Source: Podochytrium sp. JEL0797
Lineage: Eukaryota; Chytridiomycota; Chytridiomycetes; Chytridiales; Chytriomycetaceae
Reading direction: 5' to 3'
Assembly (NCBI GenBank): GCA_027596195.1
Contig: JADGJG010000264.1
Location: forward strand, 1 to 26,834
Length of the DNA: 26,834 bases
Shown here: positions 20,709 through 26,834 of the stretch, one piece after another
How the letters are laid out: each line of letters begins with the position of its first letter
Position numbering within the stretch: position 1 is the stretch's first letter
Notes under the pieces: model-generated
Told to the model about the DNA's origin: nothing
The model's input: the letters and a program-made list of their open reading frames with translations, nothing else
Database searches by the model: none
Translations under genes and position numbers: made by a program

Positions 20709-21826
20709 ACACAAGAAAGCTAGTTGTCAATATCGAAAGAAAGAGTCGTCTCCGAAACCGCTGCAACGCACACTCGGTGATCTTTCGACACACCAGCCCC
20801 GCCTGCAGTCACACCCACGCCAGTTGCACGATCCCGCCTCGCTCTCGACCTCACCCGCCATTGACCAAACGACCTCGCAGACCCGCAAAGAAGCCACTCT
20901 CTCTCCTGTAAAACAGGAGCACGGCACAGCGCGCCGTTCTGTTTGGCTTGACTCGTCGCGCACCTACTATTTTTTATTTCAATCCTCAAGAAACTGATGA
21001 CTGTGCTCGCTACTTCGGCCAAACTTTTTGAGTACGGGCTGAGACGCCTGACCATCGAACGCGTCTCCTTGGCGATCCGCCAGGTTGATTCGCATGCTCA
21101 CGTATTCACATTCGGCTCGTTCGAGACGGGACTATGTGTCCCGACGAGCGACGTCGATGTCGTTGTCATTGCTTCGGGCGTCAATACCAAGTATGAAATT
21201 GATGCGTTCCTCACGAAGCTGGCGCATCTCTTCGAAAACAACCGGCAGGCGATCGAATTGGAGCTGATTCTGAAAGCAAAGGTAAAATGAGTTTCTTTCT
21301 CGCATCCCCTCTGATAGTCTTTTCTCAGGTCAAACTTTGCAATTTTAAAGATAAACTCACATTGATTCCGGTTGACATTTCTGTGAACAACACGACCGGT
21401 CTCGAATCGTCACAGTGGGTTGCAAGTGAACTCAAGAAGACGGATGGAGCTCGGGGGCTAATTTTCTGATTACTCCTCCGATTCGTGAGGCGTTTGCGAC
21501 AGCATACCAAGAAGTTCACAAGCAGCTCACCGATACTCCCGCCCGTGCCAGCCTCCTTGCCCGCACATTTCCGGTTTTCAAATTAATGCACATCTATCGT
21601 AGCGTGCGGGAAAAACAGTGTGTAATTTCTCATCTGAAATCGTCCAATGCGTCGCCAGATACACGCAAAGCAATATAAATAGTGCGAGTTCAGTTCAGCC
21701 GGAGTGAATGGGGCGGGAGCTGCTCAGCTGCTTGATGAAGAAATCACTGAACGTACACCTCTCCCCTTCATTAAACTAAAAAATCGACAAAAAAAATTTT
21801 CCAAACTCCGCCCACCCCTAAGGTAA
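20709..21826 (+). pseudogene. Internally deleted, frameshifted Trf4/PAPD5-type nucleotidyltransferase copy
   Basis: A plausible exon at 20709-20907 encodes a disordered basic N-terminus. A phase-0 intron at 20908-20990 joins it to 20991-21281, and a 47-nt intron leads to 21329. The core has the polymerase-beta nucleotidyltransferase motif FGSFETGLCVPTSDVDVVV (Gly-Ser plus Asp-x-Asp) and the third Asp in IPVDISVNNTTGLES. These match noncanonical poly(A) polymerases of the TRAMP complex. After WVASELKKTDGARG the text jumps to ANFLITPPIREAFATAYQEV, which belongs near the C-terminal end of such proteins; the central and PAP-associated domains are missing. The same spot has a G5 run (21453-21457); one more G would keep the frame open. 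A possible last exon is 21699-21826. A functional polymerase is unlikely. Confidence 0.65.
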
Positions 21827-21993
21827 AAAAAAAAGGTCCCGCAAATGTAAGGTCGCAATGGATTCAGACGTTTTCGAACTGATTCATTAACAGCAGATTG
21901 TATTTTATCTGAAGCCGAGTTTGTCCACAAAAGAAAAGAGAAATAAAACGAGCAAATTTATTGTCAAAAAGAAACTGAAATAAAGAAAAAAGA

Positions 21994-24843
21994 CTACTGC
22001 TGCTGAAACGAATAGCCTTGCTGCTGCTGCTGTTGATATTGACCCCTTCTCTGCTGATACTGCTGCTGCTGATACTGCCCCTGCACTTGCTGCTCCAAAT
22101 ATCCCCCAGCCACATTCCCCGTCCCAACCTGCTCAAAATACTGTTGATCTTGATGTTGAACCGAATACGCGTTCTGCTGAGACTCAAACCCCTGCTGCCC
22201 CCCTCCACCCCCACCACCACTCTGATACCCACCACCCCTCCCTTCCCGCCTCTGACCCTGCCCATACTGCGACGCTGCAACCCCAGGCACCTTAAACCCC
22301 TGCTGCATCTGATTCGAATGATGCCAATACGCCTGCTGCTGATACTGCACATGTTTCTCACTCGCACTCAACTGATGCACATGATACTCTTTCACATCTT
22401 GATCCGTGAACGTGTCGACGTGGATAGACGGTGCGCGGGAGGAGTTGGAGGTGGTGCGGATCATGGGGGGTGCGGTTGTAAGCGGTGTTTGTTGTTGTGG
22501 GGGTGGGAGTGGGGTTGTGGAGGAGACGTGCGTGCGGAATTGGTTGTCGGTGTATTGTTTGAAGACGACGGCTTTTTGCGGGGAGGGGATGATGGTAGGG
22601 TGGGGGGTGGGGTGGGGGAAGTCGTAGTAAGAGAGGGGTGGGCTTGTGGGGGGTGTGGGGGTTTGGGCGGGGAGGTGGGGGGTTGTGAGGTCTGACAAGT
22701 AGGCGGAGGAGGCGGAAACGGGGCAAAAGAGGGATGGATGTGGGGTTGGAGGGTTCATGAATCGCGTGAGATTGAAGGCTGTTTGAGGGGGGGAGTGAGT
22801 TTTTACTTCTTTGTCGAAATTGGTGTGGGTTGGTGCTCACCTTCCACACGCGCTTTATCTCGATCCATCCCCGCTTTCAAGAACGGCATCCAATCAAACC
22901 CATCATCTGCACCCTCCACAACCAACACGCGTTCCGCAAACGCTTGAAAATCACTCCGCCACTGTTCCGCCTCTACCTCCTCTGTCCCACTCGCTGCATC
23001 CTGAACCAACAGCGCCACTAGCGCCACAAATACGCGATCGTGTGGTTCCAGCGTCGACACTACCAACGCGTTTGAAGTGATTGGCGGTTGTGGTGTCATC
23101 AAGTGATGCGACACGTCGATGAGCCAAAGGGTTTGTTGCAGTGTATCAGTAGGGTGGTGATGGGCCGGAAGGAGTACAAGAAATGCAGAAAGGTAGAGGT
23201 TGACGGATTTTCTGGTGGCTTGGTCATCGGACGCGATTGTTGGTGGCTTCGCGAGAACGTTCACAAGGGAGACGAGGTGCGGGATCAGGGAGGACGAAAG
23301 GGTGTTGTCGTTGAATCGCACACTTGCGCTTTTGAATTGTGGGTATATAAGCCGATGCCTCTCCAGCATGTGTACGAAAAAGAATAACTCACCGAAACAC
23401 GCACACCAAAAAATCCACACACCATTCCCCTTCCTCTTCCCACCTATCCCACCCCTTATCCACAAACCTACTCACAACCACAGGAACCACCTTCTCCGCC
23501 ACCCTCCCAACCCCCTCCTTGACCCCAACCAACCCCTTCACAACACCCAACCACCTCCCCACCACCCACCACTCCCCTTCCTCCCGTCCAATATCCATCA
23601 AAAACACATCAAAAACCCCATCACAAACGCGACCCACGAATCCTCCTTCCACCCCCACCACAGCGCGTTCAGAAATCCTTATCACACGATCCACCACCTC
23701 CCCCACCGCGAGACAAGTCTCCCCACAACTCGTCACCGCCCCCATACACACTGCACGCACAAAACCCCGTTCCACACTCGCAAGTTGATGCGTCCACACG
23801 GCTTCGAGGATCCATTGTCGTTGTTCTTGGACCGCCCCGTTGGTCGTGACATGGTTGTTGGGCTCCGAAGGAGGGAGGATCGGAATCAAAAGAAGCAACA
23901 GGCTCCACGCTGATTTCCATGCTTCTTCAAATGACGCGGTCGTGTCGCCTTGGATCGTTTTGGGACTCGTGATTGCATCGAGGAGGCGAGAAAGCGTGTT
24001 GACGATGGGTTCAAAGAATCGCGGGAGAACGAGGACACTGCCACCACCACCGGCAGTATCATTTGCTGTCGCGTTGGGGTGTTGCTGCTGCGTGAATCGA
24101 CGCGCATGTTGGAGGTACGGTAAAAGTGTCGCGTCAGCAATGGCATCGAAAGCGACAAACGAGGTAAAGTCTTTGAGGAGATCGCATGCGAGGGTGTGGA
24201 GTTGCGAGGAGGTAGGTGTTCGTAGGGCAATGTGGAGGGAGGCTGTGGATAAGCGCGAGAGTGGGGAGTGGGATGAAAAGTGGGAGGCGGGACGTGTGTG
24301 GGCGGTGGAGAGGACGGCGCGTCTGTTGAGGTCGTAGGATTCATTTTTGATGCGGTTCGCGAGGGAGAGGGCGGTGAGGGCGAGGTGGGTCGAGGATGGA
24401 TCGGATGAGAGGGTGGGGGTGCAGAATTCGAGGATGGACGAGAGGTGGTGGAAGAGGGAAACGTGCGAAAGGGTGCCGGTTTTGGAGACGAAGGATTTTG
24501 TGTCTGCAAAGCGTAGCAGGTCAGCCAGGCCGTTTGGTGTGGTGGCGTGGTAGGCGAGGATGGCAAGGTGGGTGGCAAGCAGGGGCTTGTCAAGGGTGGG
24601 AGACAAGGGGCGCACGACGTGGCTGAGGATTTCTGAGATGCCTCCCTCGCAGAGAAGGTGCAGAGAAGCGAGCAGCGGGTGCGAATGGTGGTCTCGATTC
24701 GCAGCCAGGACTTGCGCCACGAGGCGGGGTGAACACAGCAGCTCGCTAAGGGGCGGCATCGCATTCCCCAGCGAATCCTTGTCACCTTCTTGGCTATCCT
24801 CACGCAATGCTTCGTGAGCACGCGAGGTGCTGTAAGTGGCCAT
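21994..24843 (-). CDS. Large unrecognised protein with Q/G-rich C-terminal tail
   Basis: Three exons on the minus strand: 24843-23393, 23328-22841 and 22778-21994. Introns are 64 and 62 nt, phases 2 and 1 agree, and the product is 907 aa. The first about 640 residues alternate short hydrophobic helices (HPLLASLHLLCEGGISEILS, LLATHLAILAYHA, SAWSLLLLLIPILPPSEPNN), suggestive of an alpha-solenoid, though no repeat signature was recognised. The third exon begins AFNLTRFMNPPTPHPSLF and becomes proline-rich. After KAVVFKQYTDNQFRTHV it turns into a Gln/Gly/Tyr-rich, prion-like tail with several QQQQ runs, ending at TAG 21994-21996. Codon use at the tail is CAG-biased. Such tails often mediate condensate or RNP association; that role is inference. 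It is divergent from the ALY-like gene. Confidence 0.75.
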
Positions 24844-25197
24844 TTTTCAGCGCCGGAAGTGTCTCTGGTTTTTCGAGCGAAAAGTGGATCAAAACAAATG
24901 TTCGCTCTCTCTCTCTCTCGACTCTCGCTCTCCCCCGCTCTCTCTCTAGCTAAACTTCACAAGTATTTACTTCTTAGGGATTGTTGAAGCCGCCGAGGGA
25001 AAACGTGTGTTTGCTTTTCTGCAGTGCAAAGTGCCAATGGCATGGGAGTGAAACCAAAGCCATGAATAACAAGTTAAAAAGAGAAGGAAACGGAAAGAAG
25101 AGGGGCCGAGTCCATCGCTTCTCGAACCGTTTTCTTTCGAAACGAAAAATCAAAAACACTCCGCAAACACACACCACCCAACACAACACACTACAAA
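24844..25197. promoter_or_regulatory. Bidirectional promoter region with CT-rich tract
   Basis: This 354-bp gap separates the divergent starts of the 907-aa protein gene (minus) and the ALY-like gene (plus). It contains a CT-repeat tract at about 24904-24948. Pyrimidine tracts and the absence of any TATA box fit a shared nucleosome-depleted promoter; this is inference. Confidence 0.5.
24904..24948. repeat. Imperfect CT microsatellite
   Basis: CT repeats interrupted by CGA, CGC and CCCCCG, in the divergent promoter about 60 bp from the minus-strand start codon. Confidence 0.8.
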
Positions 25198-26679
25198 ATG
25201 GCCGCCACCAGCAACAGCATCAACATGTCTCTCGACGACCTTGTGAGTAGCGCACACGCACACGCACGCACACCAACAACTAGAAAGTAGATACTAAAAA
25301 TAAAAACAGATCAGCCAAAACAAGACTGGCGGACGCACGCAAAACAAGAGCAACCTCGGCCCTGACGGACTCCCGCGCGCCGCACGTGCTGCCGGCACTG
25401 GGGGCGGCAACGGTCCCACCCGCCGCGGCGCCAGCAACCACTCCTCGCGCGGAGACCGCAACGAGCGTGCGCCCCGCGCCACGCCCTACGCCGCAAACCC
25501 GCGCCAACAACCCGCTGCCTCCCTGGCTTCCGCCGCCGCCCAGCTCGGACAGGGCTCCCTCAGCGTCTCGAACCTCAACCAGAACATTTCGCAGCAGGAT
25601 TTCCACGAGCTCTTCAGTACCATCGGTTGGTGTTCCTTTCTTTCTGTATCCATCAAGAGCACTCTCCTATCCATGTCATCCGTGGTGAACGTGCTGTCAA
25701 ACGAGATATGAGCGTTTTTTCGTTTCGGGTGGCGGGAAACCCCCTGACAAAACTGCGGATCGAGAAAAATCCCGCACGCTCCAACACAACCCCCCTTGTC
25801 TTGCTTGGCCCCCCAAACACCACCACAACAACAACTACTTCTCCACTGTCTTCCTGTCACGATCCCATGGCATATTGCTATGGTCCCACTGTCCCGTTTC
25901 CGTCTCGTTTCAAGCATGCCAAGGGGGGTTGTGTCGAGCTGCGTTGCGTTTGCGTGCGGTTGGCGAGGTCGCATGACCTTTGGATGGGTATTCTGGAGCT
26001 TTGCCTGCCTCTCCCCTTCGGTGGGACTAAAATGAAATGAGGTGGGAGGTGGCGGCAAGTGAGATTCGATTCGCCGGCGTAGGGAGGGAGAGGTTCCTCT
26101 TGGACAGTTGTAGCGCGCCCACATCCACTACCACCACCATCCACTACCATGCTCGCAACCAGGCCCACATCTCAACGACAAACCTTCTTTCCTCCCCCCC
26201 ACCATCCTGTTTTTTTGATTACTAGGCCCAGTCAAGTCTGCAGTGCTCAACTTTGACCAGAACGCGAGATCCAAGGGAACCGGAACCGTGATTTACAGAA
26301 AGCACCAAGACACGCAACGCGCCATCAACGAGTTCAACGGCAGACAGTTTGACGGACGTCCCATGCGGATTGAGTTGATTGTGTCGGCGGCGAGTTTGGC
26401 GAGCTTGGCGGCACGTGCGGCGCCAGCGGCTGGATACGGTGGTCAACAGCAGCAGCAACGTGGAGGTGACCGTTCGCGTGGTGCGGCAAGAGGAGGGTGT
26501 GTATTCTGTTTTTGTTTTTTGTGTCTTTTTTTGGTTTTGTTCTGATTCGTTGTTTTTTTGACAGTCGTGGTGCCCAGCGCGGTGGACGTGGAGGTAGAAA
26601 TGGAGGAGGAAAGGGACCGGCCAAGACCCCCGAAGAGTTGGCGGCTCAGTTGGATGCTGAGATGGACAAATACATGCAG
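25198..26679 (+). CDS. YRA1: YRA1/ALY/REF mRNA export adaptor, last exon unresolved
   Basis: Exons are 25198-25242, 25310-25625, 26226-26496 and 26565-26679, giving 249 residues in frame. A further terminal exon must exist, because a donor (ggtttg, 26680) follows CAG. The N-terminus MSLDDL|ISQNK is the UAP56/Sub2-binding motif, split by intron 1. An Arg/Gly-rich linker comes next, then one RRM: LSVSNL (RNP2), KGTGTVIYRK (RNP1 position) and FDGRPMRIEL, the last very typical of ALY. A second RG-rich segment leads to PEELAAQLDAEMDKYMQ, the C-terminal UAP56-binding motif. The protein links TREX to mRNP export in the nucleus. Intron 2 is 600 nt and interrupts the RRM after ELFSTIG. The end may lie at about 26782-26808, after the A-rich tract. 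Confidence 0.92.
25626..26225 (+). other. Unusually long intron of the ALY/REF gene
   Basis: This 600-nt phase-1 intron (gttggt...ttactag) compares with 46-116 nt elsewhere in the window. It has no supported protein frame. The donor is non-consensus (gttggt), and the 3' end has ttgattactag after a T run, a usable branch/acceptor region. No snoRNA boxes were convincingly found. Confidence 0.8.
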
Positions 26680-26707
26680 GTTTGTAATTTTTTTGTTTGT
26701 TTTGATC

Positions 26708-26781
26708 GGGGGGGGGGCCCCCCCCCCCCACCCGCACAAAAAAAAAAAAAAAAAAATAAAAAAAAAAAAAAAAAAAAAAAA
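26708..26781. repeat. G10-C12 followed by A19 and A24 homopolymers
   Basis: G10 at 26708-26717 abuts C12 at 26718-26729 and could pair as a hairpin. A19 (26738-26756) and A24 (26758-26781) follow. This lies in or beside the last intron of the ALY-like gene near the window edge, where assembly is likely unreliable. Confidence 0.85.
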
Positions 26782-26834
26782 GACAACGAGGGAAATAAAA
26801 TGATATAATAAAAAAAAGTAGATAATTATATTTA

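Noticed and set aside
23886..24821. 311-codon minus-strand frame and plus-strand frames over the 907-aa gene
   Set aside because: Compositionally skewed (Ser/Pro/Thr or Arg) shadows of the exon whose frame links in phase to two further exons.
1..26834. tRNA, rRNA, CRISPR array, transposase or terminal inverted repeats
   Set aside because: None was visible on reading both strands; no transposase or reverse transcriptase motif was found.

Overview
This is a gene-dense eukaryotic nuclear window. Most genes are split by short GT-AG introns, typically 46-116 nt, and intergenic gaps are often only 100-350 bp. The gene set points to a fungus: a VID27 relative, a cytochrome-b5 sphingolipid-type desaturase, a carboxypeptidase Y-type protease, a YRA1/ALY mRNA export factor and a fungal-style bestrophin. 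A likely STIL/Ana2/SAS-5 centriole protein at the left end suggests a centriole-bearing, zoosporic lineage such as a chytrid. The lineage is inferred; nothing in the window names the species.

Left part (1-6500). The 3' portion of a STIL/Ana2-like gene comes first. A four-exon gene follows that joins an N-terminal P-loop GTPase, a Gly/Ala-rich hydrophobic segment and a C-terminal class 3 lipase. Just downstream lie at least two decayed fragments copied from the tail of that lipase, in scrambled order.

Middle (6500-16700). A broken VID27 copy (four frameshifts, one stop, no N-terminal half) abuts an antisense orphan exon. Then come a five-exon RraA-family aldolase-like gene (minus), an RlmN-type radical-SAM methyltransferase with a frameshift just before its essential C-terminal cysteine, a bestrophin family channel, a cyt-b5 desaturase and an unrecognised membrane-anchored protein with a duplicated relic of its last exon.

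Right part (16700-26834). Here are a type I membrane protein, a serine carboxypeptidase (minus), an internally deleted and frameshifted Trf4-type poly(A) polymerase copy, and a large unrecognised protein with a Q-rich tail (minus). The latter is divergent from a YRA1/ALY/REF gene whose RRM is split by a 600-nt intron, far longer than any other in the window. The right edge is extreme G/C/A homopolymer.

There is no operon logic. Themes are membranes and lipids (GTPase-lipase, desaturase, bestrophin, membrane proteins), vacuolar/secretory function (carboxypeptidase) and RNA handling (RlmN, Trf4-like, ALY). Three genes carry single-base frameshifts, so true decay and residual sequencing indels both have to be considered. 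No tRNA, rRNA, CRISPR array or intact transposon was recognised.
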